Translations under genes and position numbers: made by a program
Origin: CAZPMT01 sp964587655
GTDB taxonomy: Bacteria > Hydrogenedentota > Hydrogenedentia > Hydrogenedentales > SLHB01
Assembly (NCBI GenBank): GCA_964587655.1
Contig: CAZPMT010000059.1
Span: 1-31,380 of the forward strand
Direction: 5' to 3'
DNA: 31,380 bases
Shown: positions 23,416 through 31,344 of the stretch, piece after piece
Layout: every line of letters begins with the position of its first letter
Position numbering within the stretch: the stretch's first letter is position 1
The notes under the pieces: model-generated
Seen by the model: the letters and a program-made list of their open reading frames with translations, nothing else
The model's database searches: none
What the model was told of the DNA's origin: nothing

Positions 23416-23809
23416 GCCTATGCGCATCGCCGGATAACGGATAACCGGCGGATAACAGGGGACAGTGGAGCCGGTGAAAAAGCCGGCGGTGCCGTTGCGA
23501 TGAGCTTGATGCAAGTTCGCAACCTGTTTGTTTTCAACACCCGCCGAGCGGACCGGAACACGGGGACAGAGAAGATCCTTACTTTTTCACCGGCTCCACA
23601 GGTAACATTTATCCGATGTGTGAATATCCTTTCGTCGTTACCTGCCGCCCCTACATAAGAAGAGGTAACGACGGTAACGATCTTGACCCATCCGAGGAAC
23701 TCCAGCAGTACGGGCTTAGCGCCACTGTCGCTACGCCCGTATTGCGAAGGGGGCTTCCGAGGAAAAACATGAGCCGCGTTTCGCTGTGATCGCAATACGG
23801 GGAGCCGCA
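23416..23809. repeat. Convergent spacer packed with inverted repeats
   Basis: About 390 bases between convergent genes, with no supported coding. Four inverted repeats are present: 18 bp perfect (GTGGAGCCGGTGAAAAAG, 23465-23482 with 23582-23599); 11 bp perfect (23633-23643 with 23663-23673, around CGTCGTTACCT); 13 bp with one mismatch (23709-23721 with 23729-23741); and 9 bp perfect (CGTATTGCG, 23738-23746 with 23791-23799), which overlaps the previous one. Some may terminate transcription from both sides. Confidence 0.65.
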
Positions 23810-25891
23810 TTAACCCGTCGGCGGGATGATTGGCAGTTCCAGATATGAGGTGTGCGACGCGTCGCGGTAGACCGTGATCGTCGGGATGACGTTGTCCGGC
23901 GCATCGGGCTTGTCTTGCGGGCTGAGCGCGGGGTGGAGACGAAACGTCGGGTAATCGGCGCAGGCGATACTCAGGCGGACCTTGTGCCCCTGTTTAAACA
24001 CCCACGCGGTCGGATTCAGATCCAAATGCAATCCCACGACCGCGCCGTTCGCGAAGACCTGCGCGTTGTACTGGTCCTTCTGAAATCCGTGCCACGGAAG
24101 GTCCGGCAGCACGTCCACTTTGACCTGGCCCGCCCTGACCATTTCGTTGTTGTCGCGCAGTTCACTGAACCCCGCGCGCAGTTGGCCCTCCGTCACAAGC
24201 GCGGCCTCGCCTTGCGGATCCACGTCCTCGAGGTAGAGGAAGAAATCGCCGTCGCTCGCGGTGGACGACACCCAGAGATGCGCGATCGGATGGCCGGTCA
24301 CTTCCGTGTCGCTGGGCAGCGGCCCCGAAGTGTACACGAGACACTGCTTGTCCTTTTCAGTTCGTACCGGCGGCGAGTCCGGGCTGTTCATGGAGATCCC
24401 GAGATATCGATTGCCGCCGGATGCTCCGAACGTTGAACTGTGCGTCAGGTCCGCCTTGTACGTATCCGCGCCGTCCTGAGAGAGCTTCTCACTCAGCGTG
24501 TTGTCCGCATCAAGGAAAAATTTCGTCGCGACTTGCCGCGCCAGCGGCCACTCGTTCTCGAACCGCCATCCACTGGGCGGCGCAGAGGCAAGGGGTTGCA
24601 ACCCCTTGTCTACACTGTTCATCACATAGAGATAAATGGGCGGCTCCTTGCTGATACCGTTCAAGATCCCCTTCAGGTGGCGGTCGTAGAACCGCAAGTG
24701 TTCGATCAGGTACATCTCTTCCACTTTTTCGCGCGAGAAGCCGAAGTGTTTCCAAAACGGCCCCGAGCCGAAGTCGTGATAAGAGGGCGCCATGATCAGT
24801 TTCGACGGATTGGTGGCCGCCAGCGTGCAATACAACTCGAAGGTCCCGCGCGTGAACGCATCGAACCAGCCGCCGAAGTTATAGACCGGGATCTTGGACC
24901 GCATCATACCGGGGACGTGCGCGCTCGGGCTCAGGTCGTACATCGTGCGTCCGAGGGGCGACGGGGAGTCGATGAAACTGCACTTGGACGACCATTCACC
25001 GTAGTCGTAATCGCCCTTTTGATGGTTGAGCGTGGCGAGGAGGTACAGTCCGAGACGCGTCTTACCGTCCGGATACTTCGGTGGCGTGATGTCGTCCAGA
25101 AACGTGCCGTTCTTGTTCACGTCGATGGGTATTTCGTCATTCAACTCGCCGTCGTGGTCCTCGTCCATCACGGGTTTCGTCGGGCGGATGCCCTTATCCG
25201 GGAGATTGTAGTTCTGGTTAATCAGCTTCATGTACGCAGAGAACCGCGTGAAGAAGCCCTCGAGATAGATGCCCCCGGGATAGGCTTCGCCCGTGAATCC
25301 GTCGAGCGGTATACACTCCGGCGTTATGCACTTCAGCGCGCGTGGACAACGCGAAGCGGTAGCTGTCTGCGACCATCCCAGATACGACGATCCCTTCATG
25401 CCGACGTTGCCGTCACACCACGGCTGCCGGGCGATCCAGTCGACAAGCTGCTCGCCGTCCTTCGAGAGACGCGGCATGAAGTCCATCAGCCAGCTCGTCG
25501 AGGCACCCGTGCCGCGCATGTCCGCCAGCACCAGCGCGTAGCCGTACGAGAGGTAGAACTTGCCCTCTCTCGTCCCGGTCGCGTCATGGACCTGTCCGGT
25601 ATCGACGTCGATTGTCGACCTCTGGTATGGAAGGTATTCGAGGATGACGGGGAAAGCGGCGCGCTCAGGGCCGTCCGCCGGAAGATGGATATCCACGGCG
25701 AGTCTCGCGCCGTCGGACATCATCACGTATTCCGAACTCGTCTTGAAAGACTTGTACTCCGGAGAGGAATAGCCGCTGTATTCGAAAGGCCTGCTTACCT
25801 TCGCCTCGGCGCTCGGAGCATTCTCCGCCGCAAGAGCCAGATTGCCCAGAAGCCCAAGGGCGAAAAACCATGCCACGCGCGATGCCAACAT
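23810..25891 (-). CDS. Secreted CocE/NonD-type alpha/beta hydrolase (X-Pro dipeptidyl-peptidase family)
   Basis: A 693-residue enzyme with a signal peptide (residues 1-21, cut after LALAA). The alpha/beta-hydrolase core has the nucleophile motif GSSYLGW, then GGWFDAF and SYHDFG for the acidic and histidine positions; the C-terminal beta domain (PLPSDTEVTGHPIAHLWV) is typical. Relatives cleave esters, amides or X-Pro peptides. AAGGAGG stands 6 bases before the ATG at 25891, so the longer frame to 26044 is not used. Two oddities: a Ca-loop-like DEDHDGELND…DVNKNG stretch, and a palindromic repeat adding about a dozen residues (VDKGLQPLASAPPSG) just before WRFENEWPLAR. Confidence 0.9.
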   Translation of the reverse strand: MLASRVAWFFALGLLGNLALAAENAPSAEAKVSRPFEYSGYSSPEYKSFKTSSEYVMMSDGARLAVDIHLPADGPERAAFPVILEYLPYQRSTIDVDTGQVHDATGTREGKFYLSYGYALVLADMRGTGASTSWLMDFMPRLSKDGEQLVDWIARQPWCDGNVGMKGSSYLGWSQTATASRCPRALKCITPECIPLDGFTGEAYPGGIYLEGFFTRFSAYMKLINQNYNLPDKGIRPTKPVMDEDHDGELNDEIPIDVNKNGTFLDDITPPKYPDGKTRLGLYLLATLNHQKGDYDYGEWSSKCSFIDSPSPLGRTMYDLSPSAHVPGMMRSKIPVYNFGGWFDAFTRGTFELYCTLAATNPSKLIMAPSYHDFGSGPFWKHFGFSREKVEEMYLIEHLRFYDRHLKGILNGISKEPPIYLYVMNSVDKGLQPLASAPPSGWRFENEWPLARQVATKFFLDADNTLSEKLSQDGADTYKADLTHSSTFGASGGNRYLGISMNSPDSPPVRTEKDKQCLVYTSGPLPSDTEVTGHPIAHLWVSSTASDGDFFLYLEDVDPQGEAALVTEGQLRAGFSELRDNNEMVRAGQVKVDVLPDLPWHGFQKDQYNAQVFANGAVVGLHLDLNPTAWVFKQGHKVRLSIACADYPTFRLHPALSPQDKPDAPDNVIPTITVYRDASHTSYLELPIIPPTG
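24589..24608. repeat. Palindromic repeat family 1, copy 2, inside a coding region
   Basis: CAAGGGGTTGCAACCCCTTG, identical in its 20-bp core to 19147-19166 and 25922-25941. It is read in frame on the minus strand as DKGLQPL within the hydrolase gene. Confidence 0.88.
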
Positions 25892-25919
25892 CACCGCCCT
25901 CCTTATTGCACGCCACGGA

Positions 25920-25943
25920 GACAAGGGGTTGCAACCCCTTGTC
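25920..25943. repeat. Palindromic repeat family 1, copy 3
   Basis: A perfect 24-bp palindrome identical to copy 1, just upstream of the hydrolase start in the non-coding 25892-26179 spacer. Confidence 0.88.
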
Positions 25944-26010
25944 CACCGCCGATCAGTCACCGCCTGCGGCATTCTTGCACAGCGCCGCGTCCAATTGCCA
26001 ACGCCGCAGG

Positions 26011-26078
26011 AATGAACAACCCGTGGGCCGCTTACGCGACCCACGGGTCTACCTCAATCACTCCGCGTCAGCAGGCGG
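26011..26078. repeat. 68-bp repeat family 2, copy 1
   Basis: Matches 27362-27429 at 66 of 68 positions, same orientation. It contains the inverted arms CCCGTGGG and CCCACGGG around a 12-base loop, then an unpaired tail. It lies between the hydrolase start and the antitoxin stop. Confidence 0.88.
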
Positions 26079-26179
26079 ACTCACTGCTTTAGCGTTGGCG
26101 CGAAAGGCACGAGACGCAACCTGCTCCAGCGAACTGAACGCAACAGCCGCCGAGAACACGTTGCCTGCACGTTTCATCG

Positions 26180-26563
26180 CTAATCTTGGGGCTGGAGCCT
26201 TTTCTTTCGCGGTTGTGCCTGACGATTGAGCAACATCTCCCTGCCCTTGCGCAAGTATGCCGCTTGCTCCTCTGGCGATTTCCCTTCAAGCTCTTTTCGG
26301 ATCCGTTCCTGGGCTTGATGTTTCATCTCCACACAATCAAACGTCTTCCGCCGCTTCCGCAACGCCTCTAAACGCGGAACGAATCCAAATTCGTGCACTC
26401 CGGTCTTCTCCGTCATCAATTGCCTCTGCTCAGCCAAGACCTCCTTATTCCGTCCGCGCCAGTAGACCACCTGATCGTGGATTGCCAAACCGGACAGGCG
26501 CAGACGGGTACTCTCCGCGGCCTCGTTCAGAAACGCGATACAATCAAACGTCTTCGTCTTCAT
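26180..26563 (-). CDS. Internally duplicated antitoxin-like protein
   Basis: A 127-residue protein made of two tandem 43-residue units. Unit 1 begins KTFDCIAFLNEAAE and unit 2 KTFDCVEMKHQAQE. They align without gaps with 15 identities, including Arg17, Leu20, Gly22, Gln28, Tyr31 and Arg33 of the unit. Unit 2, with EEQAAYLRKGREMLL, looks like the small single-unit proteins I associate with PIN toxins; unit 1 is more diverged. A basic tail follows (RKKRLQPQD). The ATG at 26563 overlaps the PIN gene by 20 bases and has GGAGG 9 bases upstream. The antitoxin role is inferred from position and family resemblance. Confidence 0.75.
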   Translation of the reverse strand: MKTKTFDCIAFLNEAAESTRLRLSGLAIHDQVVYWRGRNKEVLAEQRQLMTEKTGVHEFGFVPRLEALRKRRKTFDCVEMKHQAQERIRKELEGKSPEEQAAYLRKGREMLLNRQAQPRKKRLQPQD

Positions 26564-27005
26564 CGAAAACGACCTCCATCGGCGAGTGAATGGCAATGGC
26601 GCCGTAACCTCGCACCGCATTTACCCAATTGTACAACGGAACCTTGCGGAAATTGACGATATGTTTGAAATTCCAACTCACAATGGCCCGGCACTCCGAG
26701 ACCGTCGCCACGGCCACGTGAAGTGCATCCGCGAACCGCTTCGGCCCCACGATGCCCGCGTCCAGATAGGCCCGTTGCAACTCAATCGCCTGCTCCGTCA
26801 CGCCTACGACTTCAACCAGACGACGTAGTTCGTCAAACATGGCCTTCACCGGGCCGGGTGCGCCCATCAACTCGTCAATTACAAGGCTGGACACCACGAC
26901 CCTGCATTTCTCGCGACGCGCCTGATCAATCAGTTCCAGGCTTGCGCGCTCAAACTCAACGTCAAACACACCGCCGAACACCGAAGTATCCGCATATACC
27001 CGCAT
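26544..27005 (-). CDS. PIN-domain ribonuclease, VapC-like toxin
   Basis: About 153 residues with the PIN acidic residues in order: Asp6 in YADTSVFGG, Glu in LVIDELMGAP, Asp in RFADALHVAVATV, and the SWNFKHIVNF segment near the C-terminus. Such proteins cut RNA with Mg or Mn ions and are kept silent by a co-encoded antitoxin. The order here is toxin first, then the duplicated antitoxin, overlapping by 20 bases. Start is ATG 27005 or ATG 27020; AAGG is close to the first, GGGA to the second. The motif fits the nearer start best. Confidence 0.87.
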   Translation of the reverse strand: MRVYADTSVFGGVFDVEFERASLELIDQARREKCRVVVSSLVIDELMGAPGPVKAMFDELRRLVEVVGVTEQAIELQRAYLDAGIVGPKRFADALHVAVATVSECRAIVSWNFKHIVNFRKVPLYNWVNAVRGYGAIAIHSPMEVVFDEDEDV

Positions 27006-27043
27006 CGGCCTTCTTGTCATTTCATCCCTTCCGACTTCACGCT

Positions 27044-27184
27044 TCAGCCTTCAAGACCCAGGGCTTCTCCGATGGAATCCCCTCCGGCAAGCGCGCCCAG
27101 AATGGTGGAGACGAACACTCGAGTGCCGCGGATGACCGGTTTCCCGTGGCAGACCTGCGGGTGGACCTGTATTCTCTCGTCCAC
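27044..27184 (-). pseudogene. Truncated DUF433 antitoxin-like gene
   Basis: The 46 residues starting at GTG 27184 (AAGGA 7 bases upstream) read as the first two thirds of a DUF433 protein: PQVCHGKPVIRGTRVFVSTILGALAGGDSIGEAL. The usual ending (a YP-x-LT-x-EDI helix, total 70-80 residues) is missing. The frame stops within AAGGCTGAAGCGTGAAG, which resembles the CTTCAGCC repeats seen elsewhere in the window, so a repeat insertion may have cut it. DUF433 proteins usually act as antitoxins of another PIN-like family. It could still be expressed. Confidence 0.7.
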
Positions 27185-27220
27185 GGCCTCATCCTTCTTT
27201 GAGACGCATACATGACATTG

Positions 27221-27249
27221 AAGATACACTGTATCGCAACGCAGCGCAA
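27221..27249 (-). promoter_or_regulatory. Probable promoter of the toxin-antitoxin island
   Basis: TTGCGC (complement of 27244-27249) and TATCTT (complement of 27221-27226), 17 bases apart, ahead of the DUF433 remnant. Transcript start near 27214 leaves a 30-base leader. Confidence 0.45.
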
Positions 27250-27361
27250 GCCCTTTGCTGCATCATCTCCGTCCAACCACAGGCATCCTCCGTGGCCGCT
27301 GCGACATCGTCGTCTGGAGGAATAGGTGACCGTCCCCGATTACCCGCGATTACCACCGCAC

Positions 27362-27429
27362 AATGAACAACCCGTGGGCCGCTTCCGCGACCCACGGGTC
27401 TACCTCAATCACTCCGCGTCAACAGGCGG
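27362..27429. repeat. 68-bp repeat family 2, copy 2
   Basis: Direct copy of 26011-26078 (two mismatches). It begins 1 base beyond the stop codon of the C25 protease gene and could act as its 3' hairpin, though no T tract follows. Confidence 0.88.
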
Positions 27430-27430
27430 C

Positions 27431-30400
27431 TTAGCGTCCGAGCGACGGAGCTTCACTAACGGCGCCCTCTAAGTTCGCCGCGTAGTTGATGGGATACCCG
27501 TCGAGCGGATCTTGGACAATCTTGAGTTCCGCCAATCCGTCTTTGACCTCGCCGCGCCCGATGATCCGTTGCAGTCCGGGGATCCTAGGATCGTCTTGAT
27601 AGGCAGTGATGACCGCGCCGTTCGTCTCGTAGCCTACAAGCACCGCTTGTTTCAGAATCTCAACGGAGAGAAGCCACGCCGGCAACACGCGCAGTGGGGC
27701 GTTTAGCCAGATCTCGAGCGTCGGGTCGCCGAAGCAGTGCCACAGGTACAGTTCATCGCGCGCACTGCTCGCCGCTACTCCCGCGCTGGCAACGCCGATC
27801 TGCGACCACATGAACAGCTTGCCGTGATTAAGCATGTCGCCGAGACGGCGCTTGCTCGAGCTCCCGCCGAACGACCCTATGGCGCTCGGCCACATCGCGT
27901 CGATAAAACCCTTCATCAACGCCGTGTTCGGCCAGCTAGGGCTGTTGCGGGTGTCGCCCAACACGCCCACGGCGCCGCCGCCGGCTTTGCGAAGAGCGTA
28001 TTCGACGAAGTAAACGCCTGCGGCGCTACCGCCAGGCGCCGTTTCGTTGTCGAAGTATCCGCTGGCGCAGTTCACGCTAAATATCACCGGCGTCAGGTCG
28101 CCGTTCGTGACGGCGTTCACGTGGGCGCTCTCGAAATCAGGATGCGACCAGCCGTCTTCCCATCCATGGTCGCGGTGGATAATCAGGAACCGCCCCTCGT
28201 TGAACGCGGCCGTGATGTCCGCCGTGTCGCCGTCCCACGCGAAACCACTCCCTGAACCAAGCGCCGACGGCAGGAACGTCCCGTCGTAATACCGCGCAGG
28301 GGTCGTCGACGGTCCGGTCCTCGTATAGATGCGGTCGACCGTCTTGCCGTTCCCGGCCATTACGTTGCGTGCGAACTCGGAGACCTCGATAAACGTGCGC
28401 TGGTCGGTGCCGGACCATGACACATCGGTGCGGCAGCACTGGAACTGCGAGGCAATCGCCGCCTTCTTGTAAAAGTTGGCGCTGGTCGGCGGGTTCTTCT
28501 CATAGGCGATGATCTTGTCGACGACCACGTTGGCCTGATCGATGGTATCGACCGGAATGCGCCCCACCGCAAAGTCGGGAACCGAATCGACCGCGGGATT
28601 GCCCAATACCGCATAGGGCCAGTCAGTGCCGATATTGTTCATGTAGAACGGAGAGATGTGCTCCGCATCGCCGAACAGAAGAATGTACGCCGGGCGGATC
28701 CACGTGGAACTGTAATGGTTGTGGATGAACGTGTCGATCTCATCCCGCGTCTGCCGTCCGATGACGCCGGACCCGGTTCCACATTCAAAGATACGCGTCG
28801 TGATGCCCTTTTCACGCTTCCACGCGGCCAGTTTTTCCGCCGCGGCACTAAAGGTGGGATGCGTCAGGATCAGCAGTTCCTCGCCGTACAACTCAAAGAT
28901 GCCCGGCCAAGGCTTCAGATACTCAATCTTCGTGAACAGCACGCTGTTCAGGAGCGCGTTCGAGTATATTCCCGTCGAACGCTCAAAAGGCGAATCGCCT
29001 TGTTCGGTCCCGAAATACTTCCCCCTCGAGAAGCGCACCTCGACGGGTACCTCCTTGAAGAGCGTCAAGGTATCGGACTTCGGGTTGTACTGGCCCCCGG
29101 CGATTTCGAGCAGAAGGAACCGCACGTCGCGCCCTTCGCCGATCTCATTCGCCCGCACGATTTCCGACGGGTAAAGCGCGTCGCTTTGATATAGGTCCTC
29201 ATTCTTTTCGAACGGGAGGTTACCGAAAACCTCATCAGGCGGCTTGTCGTCCACGGGCTGCGGTTGCGCCGGCACCAGGTTGCAGGCGATCGTCTCAGCC
29301 GCGACCGGCTCCTTCGTCACCAATTCAAAGGTGGCGTCAAGCGGTATCGCCACCAACCGCCGTATGACTGGAATCGCCGGTTCGCCTGGCTCGCCCATGT
29401 CGGTTTCCGCCTCCGGCAAGTGAAGCTGCGTGAACACCTCGCCGGTATCGGGATTCTTGACAGTGGCCGTCCGTGGTTCGCCGAAAACCGCGCTGCTTAT
29501 AATCTGAGACGCGTCGTTCGCGGGATTGTTGGCCTCCGCATCCGCGGGCAAACCGATCCGCGCCGCGCCTTCGCATTCCGCTTTCAGGAGAATCGATCCC
29601 AGAATGTCAAAGCGAAGCATCCGGCCCATGTTGTACAACCGCTCCGCGATCGGGATATCCGCCCCCGCACGGGACTCCTGCGCCTTCGACAGGAAGTCGC
29701 TCGCGAGCAGTGCTCCCGCCTCGCAGCCCATCCCCTGGCGGTACAGCGACTCGGCACCCGCCAGAGCGGCTTCGAGCGCCAGTCGCTCCGGGTCCGGCAA
29801 CGGATCAGGCCCCACCAACTCCGCATGCAACGTGCCGAACGAGTTCAGGACCTCCGCGATGGCGCTGGCAACCGTAGGCGTCGCCGGGCCGGCCGTAACA
29901 CCCGCCGAGTAGTTCTCGGAATCGTCATAGGCGAACGCCGCGTAGTAATACGTCGTGCCGTTCACCGCCGTCGTATCCGTGTAACCTGTTCCCGCACCCT
30001 TGAACACCTCCGTCCCATCGTCCTTCGACGTCGGAGCACTCCCAACCTTTCGCTGAATCTTAACCCCCGCAAGATCGCCGTCGGCCGGGTTGGTCCACGC
30101 CAGCACAACTTGGTTTTCACCGGGCGTGGCAATGAAACTCGACACCGGACCGGGCGGGGTGCTATCCGCAGGCGTCGCCGGGCCAGCCGTAACTCCCGAG
30201 GAGTAGTTCTCGGAATCGTCATAGGCAAACGCCGCGTAGTAATACGTCGTGCCGTTCACCGCCGTCGTATCCGTGTAACCTGNNNNNNNNNNNNNNNNNN
30301 NNNNNNNNNNNNNNNNNNNNNNNNNNNNNNNNNNNNNNNNNNNNNNNNNNNNNNNNNNNNNNNNNNNNNNNNNNNNNNNNNNACGCCAGCACAACTTGGT

Positions 30401-30545
30401 TTTCACCGGGCGTGGCAATGAAACTCGACACCGGACCAGGCGCGATGCGATCCGGACAGCCCGTCAGGACAATCAGGAACGCGCTTAGCGCCACGGTCAA
30501 TAGTATGCTCGCCGGTCGGACTACCCTTCTCCTGGATCCGTTCAT
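27431..30545 (-). CDS. FN3-repeat lipoprotein with gingipain-type C25 protease domain (split by an assembly gap)
   Basis: The protein starts at ATG 30545 (AAGGAG 9 bases upstream) with a lipoprotein signal ending LTGC. Fibronectin type III repeats follow (98 residues, 294 bp per unit), then a region like the C25 propeptide (VIRRLVAIPLDATFEL) and the protease domain. The likely catalytic pair is the His of HRDHGWEDGW (codon 28166-28168) and the Cys of SVNCASGYFD (28067-28069), and DPTLEIW closes the domain. A gap of 100 N lies in the first repeat. The reading frame differs by one across it, but exactly 108 missing bases, as the intact repeat predicts, restores it. So this is one gene of unknown repeat number. 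No type IX sorting tail is seen. Confidence 0.87.
29860..30282 (-). repeat. Near-identical tandem FN3 repeat units
   Basis: Unit length is 294 bp: the GTAACCTG at 29981 recurs at 30275. Compared over about 85 bases, the copies differ at only a few positions. One unit is complete, one is cut by the gap, and the piece right of the gap (30383-30440) begins another copy of the same sequence. Confidence 0.85.
30283..30382. other. Assembly gap (100 N)
   Basis: Exactly 100 N, the usual placeholder for a scaffold join of unknown size. It lies within near-identical tandem repeats, which explains the failed assembly. Confidence 0.97.
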
Positions 30546-31141
30546 CTCATGCTTCTCCTTGCATTGTTGAACTTCATCTTCGGTTTTTGGACGGTGATCA
30601 CAGTTAGGCCGGACAGCAGTGCGCTTGGAAAGCAACGCGATTAACGCGGGCTGGACATACCTCGCTTGAAACCCACACCCTTCCGATGTCCTCACCCATA
30701 TGCGCGGCTCGCCCTATCGACACGGTTTCAGACGGATTATACCACGGGCCGAGCAACTGTGGGTGCTGTTCTTTGCAGATCAGGGCACGGAGGCGAAGGT
30801 GATTAACCGTGCGTGGATTAACCTTCTCATGTTCGGTTCTCGCCAAGGGTCTGATTCTGCCCTTACGCAAGCGCTTCCGAATACGGGAACACTAGCGTTC
30901 CCGTGTCGAGGCGCAAGCCTGACAAGAACGATTCTTCGCGAAGGACAGACGCTGGAAGTGCGATTCCCGTAATGACACCTCGCCAATACGGCGAAAGGTG
31001 CGTCTTCTGCTTGACGACTGTCGCTGTTGCAGACCCCTTCTGAGTTCGATTGCCCCTCGTCCAACACCCTCCAAGAAATCGTAAGATGCTGTTCGCGTTG
31101 TGTTTACGGCGGTTGCCAATTGGTCAGTAATTCGCTGTGGT
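30546..31141. other. Gene-poor region right of the protease gene
   Basis: About 600 bases without a supported gene; a 90-codon frame at 30700-30972 has no convincing start or protein character. A hairpin with 8-bp arms ACGGGAAC/GTTCCCGT sits at 30883-30904. I see no tRNA and no repeat array. Confidence 0.6.
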
Positions 31142-31170
31142 TTGCAAAGATAATAGGCTAAGGGTATAAT
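31142..31170 (+). promoter_or_regulatory. Promoter for the gene at the right edge
   Basis: TTGCAA (31142-31147), 17 bases, TATAAT (31165-31170), rightward. Transcript start near 31177 gives a leader of about 170 bases, which contains a small hairpin GGGAAC/GTTCCC (31301-31317). Confidence 0.65.
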
Positions 31171-31344
31171 AACCTGTGAATTTGGCAGTCAGGCTGTCGC
31201 GTTAGGGAAGGAGTTCCACACAGAAGTGAGAAGTAGTATGGAAAATTCCTATCCTTACGCCGATGGTCATATTTTGTGATGTTTGGAACTCGGCAGTGAA
31301 GGGAACCGTATGTTCCCGCGTTTCGCCAAAGAGGTTGTGAAGAA

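Noticed and set aside
23418..23810. Leftward 130-codon frame in the convergent spacer
   Set aside because: It is composed of inverted repeats and has no recognisable protein pattern.
19147..25941. CAAGGGGTTGCAACCCCTTG copies as a CRISPR array
   Set aside because: Only three copies, kilobases apart, fully palindromic, one inside a gene; no regular spacers.
24440..26092. Long rightward open frame (550 codons) opposite the hydrolase
   Set aside because: It is antisense to a clear CocE/NonD gene, is Arg/Val-rich low-complexity translation, and has no ribosome site or domain.
29264..30421. Rightward open frame of 385 codons running through the N gap
   Set aside because: Antisense to the FN3/C25 gene and translated through unknown bases.
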